A program made the translations under genes and the position numbers. DNA of 64,000 nucleotides from Gonapodya prolifera JEL478. Taxonomy: Eukaryota > Monoblepharomycota > Monoblepharidomycetes > Monoblepharidales > Gonapodyaceae. Position 1 is the first letter of the stretch. The number at the start of each line of letters is the position of its first letter. Location of the stretch: positions 186,001 through 250,000 of the forward strand of contig KQ965731.1 in the NCBI GenBank assembly GCA_001574975.1, given 5' to 3'. This document shows positions 39,137 through 50,989 of this stretch, in pieces. Under the pieces are notes generated by a model, which saw only the letters and a program-made list of their open reading frames with translations, was not told the DNA's origin and searched no databases.

Positions 39137-41982
39137 ATGCAACCAAACCAAATCAACCAGCTCCCTTTAGCTCGAACCGCTGCTCTTCTTGCACATCCCG
39201 CACTTCTCCGTGGTCCTGCGCCCGCCCTTTTCGCGCTAACAAGCTGCCGTGCCACTACAAATTGTCCTCGTCCCGGTAATCTTGCTTCGCCAGCGGCCGC
39301 ATATCCATCTGCTTTTCTTCAGAAACGCTTAATAGCGTCTGCGAACCCCGAAGTCTCTTCAATCAAAGCAACCCGTGCTCCTCCCCTGTCTGAGGCCGTC
39401 CGCCAAGTACCAACGATATTCCCTCGCACCCAGCCGGAAATTCGCAACACTGCACAGTCAGCCATGCCACACCCTCCTCCTCTCCCATCGTATGCGTCCC
39501 AGGCTGGAATGCCTCTTGCAAATGGAGTAAGCGTGATAAAGTCGCATCATGTGAACAGAGGTGAGTTTCGCTCGGAACGTCGCGATTCTTCAGCGGATGG
39601 CGCCAGAGCATTGAAGGATTCGTTGGCGGTGCTCATGTAATGCAGCGGAATGGAATAATTGTGGACCGGAAAGGCACCAACATTTTCTCCTTTCCACAGG
39701 CTCCGCATTCAAACCAAATGAGCGCGACGCCCTCCGCCTTAGCGGACTCTTGCCACCCGCCGTTGAGTCGCTGGATCTCCAGAAGGCCCGCGTCCTTGAG
39801 CAACTTCGTCTCAAAACAAGCGACATCGAGAAGTACGTTTTCCTCTCCACACTCAAGAACTCGAACACCACGCTCTTTTACAAGACGATGATTGAGCACC
39901 TCGATGTGAGTTATGACTCCATGGTTTGCATTCCCTACTCCCGCGATTTAACAACTTTCTTTTGACGATAAAAGGAATTCGCCCCAATCATTTACACCCC
40001 CACCGTTGGAGAAGGTGCGTCGAACAGTTGTATTCAATTTTGCCCAGACATCTTTATGAAGCGTGCTTTAATTTTTGCTAGCCTGCATCAAATGGTCACA
40101 CATCTACAACCCTAGCAATGCGGAGGGGTTGTACCTTTCGATCGCCAACAAGGGAAACATCCGCAAGATCCTCGATAATTGGCCTTACCCAGACCCAGAC
40201 ATTACGGTAATTACCGACGGTAGCCGTATCTTGGGATTGGGAGACCTTGGCCTGGTGAGATTCTCTGCAATATTGTTTTCAATTTTGAGACTCAGCACTG
40301 AACTGTTCGTCTCTGTACCTTGCGACAGAACGGAATGGGTATTCCTGTTGGCAAACTGTCTCTGTACATCGGCGCCGCTGGATTTAACCCCGCCCGAACG
40401 CTTCCAATCACCCTCGACATGGGAACGAACACGGAGCCGATTCTCAACGACCCATTGTATCTCGGTACTCGCCGGAAGCGCCCAAGTGATCCCGAGTTTT
40501 TCGAATTCGTTGACGAAGTCATGGCGGCGCTTAAGGACAAATGGTACGTCTTGGATCAATAGAAATTGCGATCGATTTTTGTAACCGTCGCCGTTTGTTT
40601 GTGTGAAGGCCTGCTATGCTCGTTCAGTTTGAAGACTTCTCGTCTGAGCACGCGTTCGGCACTCTTGAACGATACCGGAACAAGGTGAGGGTTCAAGACC
40701 TTTGAGGCATTCGAGTTACCTTCTGACTGTCCCCCACCTCAGTACATGTGCTTCAATGATGACATTCAAGTAAATAATTGCAATCGTTTGAACCCACATA
40801 ACTTCAGCCGCAATATTAACATTCTTTTTTTTTTTTTTACAGGGAACTGGAGCCGTGATTCTGAGCGGTTTCATCAACGCGGTGAAGCAGTCGGGAATCC
40901 CTGTCTCACAACACAAGCTTCTGTTCTACGGTGCTGGCAGTGCCGGCGTCGGTGTGGCCCTCCAAATTCGCGACTTCTTCGTGAAGGAAGGAGGTCTTTC
41001 AGAGGCCGAAGCAAACGCGCGGTTCTTTCTCATGGACACCAAGGGCCTCGTAACGCTCGACCGAGGAGACAAACTCGCCCAACACAAGATCGTCCTCGCC
41101 CGTCGGGATAATGGAGGAAAACAATTCCGCACTATTGAGGAGGTTATTGACGCGTTCCGTCCCACTGCGCTCATTGGACTTTGCACTATGGGTGGTGTCT
41201 TCACGCCATCAACTATCCGTAAAATGGCCGACGTGAACGACAGACCAAGTGAGATTCCTCCACTTTTGTGTTCGCCTCACACTGTGCTCATAATAACTAT
41301 TCTTTCAGTTATCATGCCGCTGAGTAATCCACTCAAGAACGCTGAGTGCACGTTCGAGCAAGCCATGGTCAACACAGATGGCCGTGTGCTCTTTGCTTCC
41401 GGTGAGTGTCTGATTTTAAAGTTATTTTTCCACTCGTTTCTGATTGATTCCACGCCCACACCTTAAACACAAACAGGCACTGGCTTCCCTCTGTTCAAGA
41501 ACCCAGAAACTGGCAAAGTAACAAAGCCCGGCCAAGGCAACAACATGTACATCTTCCCTGGTGGGTCATAGAGCACTCCCTATGCGCGGAAGTTTGCTAA
41601 AGGTTTGGTGATGATTTTAGGACTTGGTCTTGGCGCTGTCCTGAGCCGCGCGAAGCACGTCAACGACAACATGGTGTACACGAGCGCTGCTGGTGAGAAT
41701 TGATGTTCTTGTAGTATATTCTACCTTCGTTTTAAAACCTTTTCTCTCGCAGCTCTCGCAAACTCGCTCAACGATGCCGAACGGGCTGAAGGTCTCATCT
41801 ACCCTGCTCTACCTCGCATTCGTGATATATGCGCAGAGATCGCCGTTGCAGTCGCCAAGGAAGCTGTTAAAGATGGTCTTGCGATGGAAGAGGAGGTGAT
41901 ACGCATGGCCAATGCAAACAAGGACGACGAGCTCTTGGCCTGGGTCAAGGAGCGGATGTACAACCCCAACGATCTGCAGTAA
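39137..41982 (+). CDS. NAD(P)-dependent malic enzyme, mitochondrial
   Basis: Twelve exons (39137-39560, 39700-39905, 39975-40014, 40082-40254, 40329-40543, 40609-40684, 40743-40769, 40843-41248, 41309-41401, 41477-41560, 41621-41692, 41753-41982) give 681 aa. The first ~100 residues are rich in Arg, Ser and Ala without acids, a mitochondrial presequence. The catalytic core is complete: NRGSAFKPNERDALRLSGLL, the tyrosine in APIIYTPTVGEACIKWSH, ITDGSRILGLGDLGLNGMGI, LVQFEDF, YMCFNDDIQGTGAVILSGF, the nucleotide loop FYGAGSAGVGVA, IMPLSNP, FASGTGFPL and PGLGLGAVLSRAKHV. It decarboxylates malate to pyruvate, supplying NAD(P)H. An AATAAA signal lies near 42127. A T-rich stretch (40826-40838) precedes the exon 8 acceptor. 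Confidence 0.96.
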
Positions 41983-42335
41983 GCACGCTTTCGAAATTGG
42001 TTGCTATACATCAACAGGAGCATGTACATATGGCAGCCGCAACACATCCACATCCAAACGCATCAGTGATGACGAAATTTTAGTTTCATCTCAACCCCAA
42101 TACATGTTGTGAAATACTTTGATACTAATAAACGAAACATGATACATACATCTCTCCGGAACCACCAGAGTAATTAATTTGTCGCAACGACTCATTGTCC
42201 ACCTTTCCACCCTGGTGGACTTCCCTTCTTGGAAAATGACACATCAAGTGGGGCCAGGGATGGCAAACTGCGGCCGCCGGTGACTCACCCTACCCTTCTT
42301 CAAGCACTCGCAAAACCCGGCGCTCTCGCTTCCCC

Positions 42336-42390
42336 TCCAACTCAACAACTCAACAACTCAACAACTCAACGACTCAACGACTCAACAGCT
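42336..42390 (+). repeat. Microsatellite-like CTCAACAA array
   Basis: Six to seven near-copies of a 9-10 bp unit (CTCAACAA/CTCAACGA) end 11 bp before the ATG of the auxin-efflux-type transporter. It probably lies in the 5' UTR. Confidence 0.85.
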
Positions 42391-42400
42391 CTACCTAGAC

Positions 42401-44202
42401 ATGTCGGACCCACAAGCTGCTGCTGCCAAAGCCATAGCCGAAGTTGGCGTGCCGATCATTGCAATCGTGCTTCTCGCTGCTATGATGGCGGCAGGCGGGT
42501 GAGTCGACCCCTGGGACAATTCATTCTTATCCACACTTCTCATGCCCTATTGGTGGTCATCGTGAAGTGCGTTCCCGACGAAGCAAGCCCTTCCGTGGCT
42601 CAACAAGTTCGTGTTCTACGTCGCCATCCCCTCGACTGTTTTCAAGGGTCTTGCGACACAAGACTTCATACGAGACAAAACGTTCGACTGGGGATTCATT
42701 GGTGTTTTCCTAATGCTGAGGATCTTCGGTACGTTGAACAAGATTCGTATATTGACGCTGAAAGCTCGACGTGAGCTCACCGCTGTTTTGACATACTCAG
42801 TGGGACTCCTGTCTCTCATTTTCTCTGTCACATTTGGTGCCTTTGGTTCAAGTGATTATGCAAAGAAACACAAACGAGATTGGATTGGACACTTCCTCAC
42901 TCATTGGATTGCGGAAACTTACATCAACACTTTAATTTTCGGGTGAGCCACGCTGGATTTGATTCCATTTCAGCGAATGTCTTGATCTTGTGATCGATTT
43001 TTCAGGATTCCAGTGCTCAAGGTAAATTTCCTACAAGCACGCCTTCAGATTTACTCGCGCACTCATGAACGTTTCAGTCCATTTATGGTCCTAACGCTCT
43101 TCTGTGGAACGTGCTAGCTTCCATATCTTCGCTCTTTTTCCAACTCCCGATCATGCTGGTTTTCTTCGAGGTAAATGTCGGGACTGAAAGTGCTTCGAGT
43201 TGCAATGTATGGCTCAACGGTCGCTTTCTTTTCAGTATCGAAAACGAGCGCTGGAGGAACGCCCTTCTTTGGTGGCGAAAGTTGTTGCGGACGAAACTGA
43301 TGCAGGCTCCAGCGCTGATCCTGCACCAGCCGACATTACGGCCATTGCACCACCGCCTTTGAATACGGACAAGTCTAAAGACACAGTAGTTCCCGACACC
43401 CCTTCGGTTGACGAGAACGATAATCTTGGGGACGTCTTTCTTGACGGTCTGACGTGGCACGAAAAAAGTTTTACTGTACTCAAGCTCGGCCTCAAAGGCA
43501 TTGCTACAAATCCCCCTATGGTGGGTGCTGGTCCGGATCTTCACGTGTTGCTGTGAATGAAAACTTGTGTGAACAGTGGGGTATCTTTGGAGGCATCTTC
43601 TATTCTCTAGTGTTCACTTCAACGATTAATGGCGCCGTCTACACGATTGACAGCTGCACCGGCAAGGTATTGAAGCCAGATCCTTTATCTGGATGATAAA
43701 TTACTGGACATTTTACTCTCCTTCGCAGCACCTTTATCCCATACACTTTGATTACGCCCTCCAGTGGCTTTCCGATACGATAACACCCTTGGCAAGCTTT
43801 TGCATTGGGCTCTTTGCGTGAGTTTCGGAATCAAGATTTGAAATGCGCTTTCTCTAACTATTCCTTTCAAGATTTGCCCATTGGCGATCAGTTGCCAAGA
43901 ATTGGAAGCGAGAGACAATTTACATCTTACTGAAGATGATTGTTGTCCCTCTGTTCACCATTCCCCTCGTTCTCATGTTCAATGTGCAACCAGCGGGAAA
44001 GGCGAGAGGAGCCATCTTAATCGCCGCCATGCCAATCGCACTCGCGTCCTTCTCTCTGACAAACCAATATGATGTCGGGCAGGACTCTATGGCATCTCAG
44101 GTCATCATAGGAACAATTTTGATGACACCTTGCTGTGTCGCCTGGGATGCCATCATGCAAAGCTTGAACTTGTTCGGAAACGACACCTTGAGATTAAAAT
44201 GA
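42401..44202 (+). CDS. Auxin efflux carrier (AEC) family membrane transporter
   Basis: Nine exons (42401-42498, 42568-42728, 42801-42942, 43006-43021, 43078-43170, 43236-43520, 43577-43666, 43729-43817, 43872-44202) give 434 aa. The N-terminal bundle contains VGVPIIAIVLLAAMMAAGGA, LPWLNKFVFYVAIPSTVFKG and THWIAETYINTLIFGIPVLK. A cytosolic loop of about 100 residues rich in Asp, Pro and Ala (43236-43520) follows. The C-terminal bundle has WGIFGGIFYSLVFTS, LQWLSDTITPLASFCIGLFA, KMIVVPLFTIPLVLMFN and ILIAAMPIALASFSLTNQYD. This 5+5 arrangement with a central loop is that of PIN/AEC carriers, which in fungi reside in ER or plasma membrane with mostly unknown substrates. The 16 nt fourth exon is unusually small. 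Confidence 0.88.
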
Positions 44203-44414
44203 AGGACCAGGTTGCATTTCGTGGAGGAGAGATGGAAACAATGGAATCTTAATATGTTCTGAAACGCACTGAAATCATACGTTTGGTGTTCATCCACATT
44301 AATAAACGCCTAAATACAGTAGTTTACGAAAAGAATGGTTGCATAAAGAAGGAGACTTTATTGGTGTGTGGAAAGTCTTCGTCCGTTCCCCCGACATCGA
44401 ACATCAACATTACA

Positions 44415-46017
44415 ATGAGCGGTGGCCTTTGGGTTGACAAGTACCGGCCACGCTCCCTGGACAAGCTCGATCATGTTCCGCAGCTTTCACAGCGTCTAAA
44501 GCAACTTGTATGCGGCAGTTCTGCTTCACTCATTGCGATGTCTTCAGCGATCGTGTCCGATTTCCTCAGGCTGCGAGTGAGGACTTCCCTCATCTTCTTT
44601 TCTACGGACCTTCTGGAGCGGGGAAGAAAACGAGGATTGTGGCAACGATGCGGGAAATCTATGGACCTGGGGTTGAGAAGGTTCGTTGAACTTTCGATCA
44701 TTGATTTGACCATAACTTACATCCATCGCCTAATTTTATCATTTCAACATATATGGGATCACTTGCGTAGCTTAAGATTGATCAGAGAGTCACGACAACA
44801 CCTTCAGGGCGCAAAGTGGATGTCAGCATCGTGTCGAGCAATTACCACTTAGAACTCACACCGAGGTGACTTATTTTCTTTGCGGTTCCTTTCAAGCAAC
44901 TCATGTGCTAAGATTTTGATGATGTGACATCCCATCTAGCGACGTTGGCGTGTTTGATCGAGTTATTGTGCAAGAGTTGATTAAAGAAGTTGCGCAGACC
45001 CAACAAGTGGATTCTAACGCCAAGCACAAGTTCAAAGGTATGTCATTAATGTTTTTGTTATACCCGGTAACTCTGGCAATCGTGGTTGAACCACCCTTTG
45101 GACCATTCAAGTTGTTGTTCTGAATGAGGCCGATTATTTGTCGCGAGAAGCTCAGCAAGCTCTCAGACGTACAATGGAAAAGTACACCAGCAATGTTCGC
45201 ATAATTCTCTGTGCGAACAGTACAAGTAAAATCATCGCGCCGATTAGGAGTAGGTGTCTTCTTATCAGGGTACCAGCCCCGGAGATAACTGAGGTGAGAT
45301 GTCTCTCATAGACACCAATTGTTGAAGTCATAACGGAAGGAGTACCGATCAGATTGCCAACACGTTGACAAAAATTGCCAAGAAGGAGGCCGCATCAGTG
45401 CAGCCAGATTACATTCAGCGAATCGCGGAGAAATGTGGTCGTAATTTGCGGAAAGCTATTCTCATGCTTGAGATGGGAGTTGCGGAGGGGTAAGTAATGA
45501 ATGAGCGGTTCAGTTCATTCACAGAAGATTCAGTCGAGTTTGCTTCCAGGGCTCAAACCAGTCAATCCAAAGATGTACCATTCTTTGATTGGGAGGTCTT
45601 CATCAAAGCGACTGCAAGAGAAATAATTTCGGAACAGACCCCTCAGAAGCTTCTGCAAGTGCGCCAAAGACTGTACGAACTCCTCACAAAATGCATCCCT
45701 GCCGAAATAATATTGAAAGTGAGAGAAAGTGGAATGTTTTTTGGGGTACATGAATCGATTTTCCGAATCCTTATCAGACGTTGGCATTTGAACTCGCACA
45801 CATGGTTGATGGAGAACTCAAACCCGATGTCATCGCAATGGCCGCATTTGCTGTGAGTAGTACTGGGTCTGTCCAGCAAACACTTTCAATTTCTCACAAT
45901 ACTCCACAGGAACATCGGCTACGTCAGGGAAACAAGGCTATTTTTCACCTGGAAGGGTTTGTGGCACGATTCATGGCAACTTATAAAAGTTTCCTCATTC
46001 AAGTTCTGGGAGTGTAA
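44415..46017 (+). CDS. RFC5: Replication factor C subunit 5 (clamp-loader small subunit)
   Basis: The ATG at 44415 begins [20 protein letters not shown]. Exon 1 (44415-44507) joins to [20 protein letters not shown] with the Rfc5-type P-loop GPSGAGKKT. Then come [20 protein letters not shown], the Walker-B-position sequence [20 protein letters not shown] (NEAD in place of DExx, normal for this subunit), the SRC motif in [14 protein letters not shown], and the collar region with [11 protein letters not shown]. The last exon ends at 46017. It loads PCNA, and also the 9-1-1 clamp when paired with Rad24; the clamp subunit RAD9 is encoded 8 kb away. About eight short introns; all visible phases agree. 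Confidence 0.94.
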
Positions 46018-46170
46018 ATATATAAATAATGATAGCACTGGTGGCTGCATTTGGTTCAAGAACACCTCAGCCTTCAAATGTAAACGGATTAATCCCTGGG
46101 AAAATAGTCGTCTCGGTTTTCGAACAATTGCCAGCTGTGTAAACATATAATAATATTTGTTTGTGCAATT

Positions 46171-48980
46171 TCAATTACTCCTTCTCTTCCGCCGCGCACT
46201 ACTGCTCCCTCCTCCAGTATTTCGTCCCCGAACGCTGGCCTCCGTGCTCTCCGTGTCACTTTCTTCCTGATCGCCCGGTGGGGTGGTATTTCCACTTTTC
46301 CCTCCACGCCGACCTCTTGTGGATCGACCACCGCGTGGACCTCGCCCGCGTCCCCGCGAACCTTTTCCTCGACTCTGTCGAGCTCCCCCACTTGACACAG
46401 TGTTTGTCGTCCTCCTTCTCCGCCTTCCTGCTTCAACAAAGTCACCTTCTTCTTCGTCTTCGCCAACGTCATTATCTCCATCCTCGTCATCTTCCTCTGA
46501 ATCAGCACCTGTTCGTACGGAAACATTGTCATTATCTTTATCTCCGCTCCCGGTTTCGGTTGCGGATGCGCTGTTGGGAATAAGCTTGTCCGACGTGGGT
46601 GAATGTGAAGTTGAGTCGCCATCTTCAGTTGCCACAATCGAAGCGCTTGGGCCTTTCAGGTCGGGAGGCTGTGATGAATCAGACACAGTGGCACTTTTGG
46701 GCAAGTCTGGTCTGTCAGCAGAGGACCGAGAGGCGTGTTCGGACTCGGAGTTCGACGCTGGTGTCATTTTCTCCTCTTTAACAACTGCTTCCACTTTCAC
46801 TGTCCCAATGGATGCTGAGCCCGAAAAGGCAGCGAGAAGTGCTGCTGCAGCAACATCTTCTCCCGGCGCGGAAAGAGGAATTTGTGTGACTGAAGGCGGA
46901 ATTGTGGATATTGCTGGAGCTCGGGAAGCAGGGTTCCCCACCGGAACTGCACCTCTGGCCATCCCAAACACCATGAACTCTCTGCGAAACTCGTACAACC
47001 TCCGAGAAAATCGCTCCAGAAGCATCACTGTTGGAACATCAAAGAAGTCCGCGTCGACGTTTGAAAGACGTGTTCCGGCGGATCGATGATTCTCGCCGTC
47101 GCCCGATTGTCCGTCGAACCCATCGGGGAGGGCAGACCCCGAATCCACAGTCTCGTTATCGGGATCGTATGTTGGGTTCAAGCCCATTCCACCTCTTGTT
47201 CTACCACACCACTCCCACAGCTGCTTCACTCTCCTGTTCATTTCCATGATGCTTGCACGCGGATTCGGAACACGCGACTTGATAGGGGCAGCATCAGAGT
47301 AGGATCCCGAAGCAAAGCGAGAGTCTTTGCCAGAGCTTGCATCATCGACGACAGACGAACGCAGGGATCCCCCCTGTATGGCTCCAGTGTGATGTACTGC
47401 CGTCGCTCCCCAACCTCCTCTGCCACGCTTGAAGCCCCCACCTCTTGCATAACCCGCTGCAACGGGATTGGACCCCACTTTCCCGCCTCTATGACGCCCG
47501 ATTCCCAATCCCGGAACAGTTTTGGATCCGGATCCTCGGTTGCGTCTCGCAATCGGTTTTCCGGTGCCAAAGTCGGGGTCGTCCCACCTTCCTTCGTCTT
47601 CTTCTTCATCGGCACCGCCTCCATCCTCATCCGAATAACCCTCTGCTGCGGTGGACTCTCTGTCCGGTTCTCGTCTTACAGTCCTCGCCGGACGGCTCGA
47701 TTGCGACGTGTTGGTCCCGTTGACAGAGTGAGAGCGACCACCTGGTACCAGCGACCCCATCCCGGCGCCCTCCCCCCCATCTGAATCCCCTTCTGGAGCG
47801 CCACCATCTTCTGCAACCGATCCAGTACCGTCGTCATCATCCGGGTCATCATCTCCATTGGCGGAGCCCTTTCGCCCTCCTGTCGGGCGGCGGGGCGCTT
47901 GTCGCTTTCCGAACGGCCTCCTCCGCACACCCTGTACCGCTCCGCCAGGCGCGGATGCTCGTGGGCGCTTGGCCTGCCGACGGCGTGTTGGACGCTCGTC
48001 TGTGGCGGAGTCCGAAGACGTTTCGGAATCTTCTGGGTCGGCGTCTTGAAGGTGCTGGGTGGGAGTAGCGTCACCCCGTCGGGCAAGGGCAGATGAAGAG
48101 ACTATGGCTTCCGCGGCGGTTTCATTGTCTACCTCCATGGCAGTCCTATTGCCAGCCGTCTGGATCCCCGACGGTCCTGTGTCGTCTCCGCTATCCGCGC
48201 GGCCGTCCACACCCTGTTCATCATCGCTTGGTACCTGATCTTCCCCATCGTCCATATCATCATCTCCGCTATCCGCAGATCCCCCCCTTTTGCGTTTAAG
48301 AGGCCCTGGGGAACCTTGGCCCCTTCCCTCGGAAGGCGCTTTCCCCTCAATGTTCATGATGTCCGCAAAATTCTGTGCTGCCTCCATGGATGTGAGAGTT
48401 TGTCGCTTTTTGGGGATCGGTCGAGGGTGTATGTTGCCTCCGCCAGGTGAAGCGGATGGGTGGGGTTTGCGCGCAGTGGTTCTGTAAAACGAAAAGGTGG
48501 TTGAGCGCTTAGCATGTCACCACAAGCGGGGTGCTGAAAGCAATCTTATTGATGTCTCCAGCTGCGATTCGACACCTTGAAGACACTCCAGCGAAGTGCC
48601 TAACGATAGCACTCCGCCAGGGTACATTCCAACTCCTTCGCTTCAGACCTTTCACCAATGATCCACCCTCGCGAACTTTATCACTCACTTAGCATAAAGC
48701 AAATGCCTGTTGTAGGGATGATCCTCTGGTCGACAACCATCGCAATAGTAGTGTTTGGGAATGTATTTCCTGCTTGGGATGTTGACACATTCCCCATGCT
48801 GCCACACCCCGCATTCTTCACACTGAATCATAAGTCCAAATGAGGCTATTGCGAATCATCAATAAGCTGCAGATACGATTGGTGGTAAGTTCGAAGCAAC
48901 ATACTTGTCTTCCCGCAAACACAACGGGTTGAGTCATTATTGTCGTCGGCGTCAGGAGTAGGTTCGTCAACAGTCGCCAT
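46171..48980 (-). CDS. CTI6-like PHD-finger protein (histone deacetylase complex)
   Basis: Three exons (48905-48980, 48689-48845, 46171-48481) give 847 aa in one frame. The N-terminal PHD finger is CVCGKTTSFGLMIQCEECGV followed by WQHGECVNIPSRKYI and YYCDGCRPEDH, with the Cys4-His-Cys3 pattern. Just after it, KKRQTLTSMEAAQNFADIM matches the region following the PHD in Cti6-type subunits of Rpd3 deacetylase complexes. The remaining 700 residues are highly acidic or Arg/Gly-rich (DDDPDDDDGTGSV; RGKGSRGRGRGPRGGRSTRG) with one ordered-looking helical part (EMNRRVKQLWEWCGRTRGG; VPTVMLLERFSRRLYEFRRE). It probably binds H3K4me. Function beyond the PHD is inference. Confidence 0.8.
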
Positions 48981-49850
48981 TAAAACAGCAAGAAAATATT
49001 TGGATGGGTTCTCGATGAGCTTGTGTGTGCTATTGGGGGGTACAGTGTTGCAATGCGAAAAGTGATTAGATTACAGCATGAACGTGAGGCCATGGTTTTG
49101 CCAAATTGATCCCAAAGAAGATCCACAGAAAATCGCAGAGAGTACAATCCAATATCTGCTTCATAGTTCGGTCGAAAGCACGTTCCCGATCCCAACGCAC
49201 CAGACCAAATGAGTACAATCTGAATCAGAGTCTCCCAAGGCGACAACGACACAAAAACCACGCCAACCAAGCTGAAAAAGATGGAAGGATGGAGGGAGAA
49301 TAGCTCAATTCTGATGATGGGCTTTGTTGAAGTTGGTGAGCATTTTCCTACCGATTGTGATTCCCAGCACCAGTTCCTTCTTCTTTGCTTCTGGCGATTC
49401 CATAAAAGACAATTGCGCCCATCAAGCTCCACCGGCAGCTACCTCGAACCAAGCTTTCGAAACATCGAACGGGAACAGTCCGGCAAGGCGGCACGCCTTC
49501 TACCCTTTTCTGGCTTCAGTGCAGTTCCAGTTCTCCAGCAGCTCACCTTTTTGTTGGTATTATGTTCCTTGCCAGTAAGAAATGCCCTCACACAGGGCGA
49601 TCATTGGTTGACCAAAGCGCTCCTCCTGGCACACAAACAACCAGACAAACAGAGGTTCACTATTCAAGTGGGGGTGCGGAACTTATCTTTTCAATCGGAG
49701 GGCCCTTACCTCCGTTTCGCATCATTCACTTCAACGCTGGACTGTGCCGGAGGAGACGGACCTACCTCACTCCAATTAACGGGACCGCTCAACCGTTTCA
49801 AACGAGCTCCCGAAGTGTTGTATTTATTGCAATCCTCTGTTGTAAAGACA
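48981..49850. other. Interval between CTI6-like and NRK genes; possible unassigned exons
   Basis: 870 bp between divergent starts. On the minus strand there are exon-like pieces with good splice sites, for example a hydrophobic stretch LVGVVFVSLSPWETLIQIVL (about 49200-49260) and MGAIVFYGIARSKEEGTGAG (about 49350-49410), which can be joined by a GTAGGA donor and TTTCAG acceptor. In another frame FPFDVSKAWFEVAAEAKKKE can be joined equally well. I cannot choose between them, find no family match, and therefore do not call a gene. Confidence 0.3.
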
Positions 49851-50855
49851 ATGAGGTGAATTTCTGCTTTCGGCCTTGTGATCTCGAGAAATCCTTGCGT
49901 CACCGGATAACTCTGAACTAACCTATCTGCCCTTCCTTTCATACTAAATAGAGTTTTTCTTGTCGCCATTGGAGGGCCCACATGTTCGGGAAAGTCGACC
50001 ATTGCAAACGTTCTCCTCTCAATTCTCCCTCCTTCACATACACACTTACTCCGTCAAGATTATTATTTTCGTCGGGAGGCCGAAATTCCACTTTCCGAAA
50101 TGCCAGATGGATCCAAAGTTGAGAACTGGGATGTCCCAGGTGCACTTGACATGGACAGATTTCTTCACGATCTTCGCTCGCTCAAAACGAGTGAATCCGA
50201 GAGCAGGTCGCTGACACAAATAGCCGGGGTATCTACCTTTGGGGGTTTCGATGTCACCGGCGCAGTCCCTCTAGACCCGTCAAATTTGGAGAGTAGCGTC
50301 GTGCAAGCACTAAGCCCATACCTTTACTCTCTCAAAGAAAGGTTTCGATCCATGCTCAATCCTCTCGGGGGAGGAGCGGACTCACCAGGCGACCCTTCAC
50401 AAGGAGCCTTCCGAAAGTCCTTGAATATCGTGCTTGTGGATGGTTTCCTTTTGTTTGCCGACTTGGCGGTGGCGCAAGAGTTTGATTTTCGAGTGTTTTT
50501 GGATGCCGATTATGCTACACTGAAACAGCGAAGAGAGTCGCGCAGTGGGTACTTGACATCGGATGGATCAATCTGGAAGGGTGAGTCAACGCAGCGCCAG
50601 CTATTGCACAAATGCGGAAGCAATGTGCTCCCTCCTTGTTTCTTTAAAGATCCACCGGGGTTCTTTGATTCTATTGTGTGGCTGGCTGCAATCGAAAACA
50701 ACAGCCTTATTCGAGATCCTGTATCTCGACAGGAGGCTGCCATAGATGAAGATACTCTCATTTTAGACACTGGATCTTCAGACCTCGAAAGTTGCGTTGA
50801 ACGAGTCGCTGGTTTATTGTTGGAATCTCTATCTCGCCGAGTCGGTAAAATATAA
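49851..50855 (+). CDS. NRK1: Nicotinamide riboside kinase
   Basis: Two exons (49851-49855 and 49952-50855) give 302 aa. Exon 1 is only ATGAG. The splice produces MRVFLVAIGGPTCSGKSTIA with a full Walker A loop GGPTCSGKST. Next are HTHLLRQDYYFRREAEIPLS, with the substrate-site Asp-Tyr-Tyr, and the signature NWDVPGALDMDRFLHDL. Further blocks are NIVLVDGFLLF and FRVFLDADYATLKQRRESRS with the LID Arg residues. It phosphorylates nicotinamide riboside to NMN in NAD salvage, in the cytosol. The C-terminal 100 residues are longer than in human NRK1. The start was chosen because no in-frame ATG exists between the upstream stop and the P-loop. Confidence 0.88.
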
Positions 50856-50989
50856 TAGCTGGACAAATTTTTTTCCACGAATGGGAAGTGAAATCAGCAT
50901 GACGTGTTCACGACTCCGATGCCGCGGACGAAACCACAGTAAAATAGTGTCGTCGATTACAATCCGGCCCAGAAGACCGGCACCAATCC

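Noticed and set aside
42336-42390. CRISPR-like regular spacing of CTCAACAA
   Set aside because: A simple short-unit microsatellite without spacers, in a eukaryotic 5' UTR.
46283-47089. Plus-strand open frame of 268 codons
   Set aside because: Antisense to the low-complexity part of the CTI6-like gene; the Ser/Pro/Arg composition mirrors the acidic and Ser-rich coding strand.
49706-50002. Minus-strand open frame of 98 codons with an ATG at 50002
   Set aside because: Its first third lies antisense to the P-loop exon of the NRK gene (GGPTCSGKST), whose coding status is far better supported.
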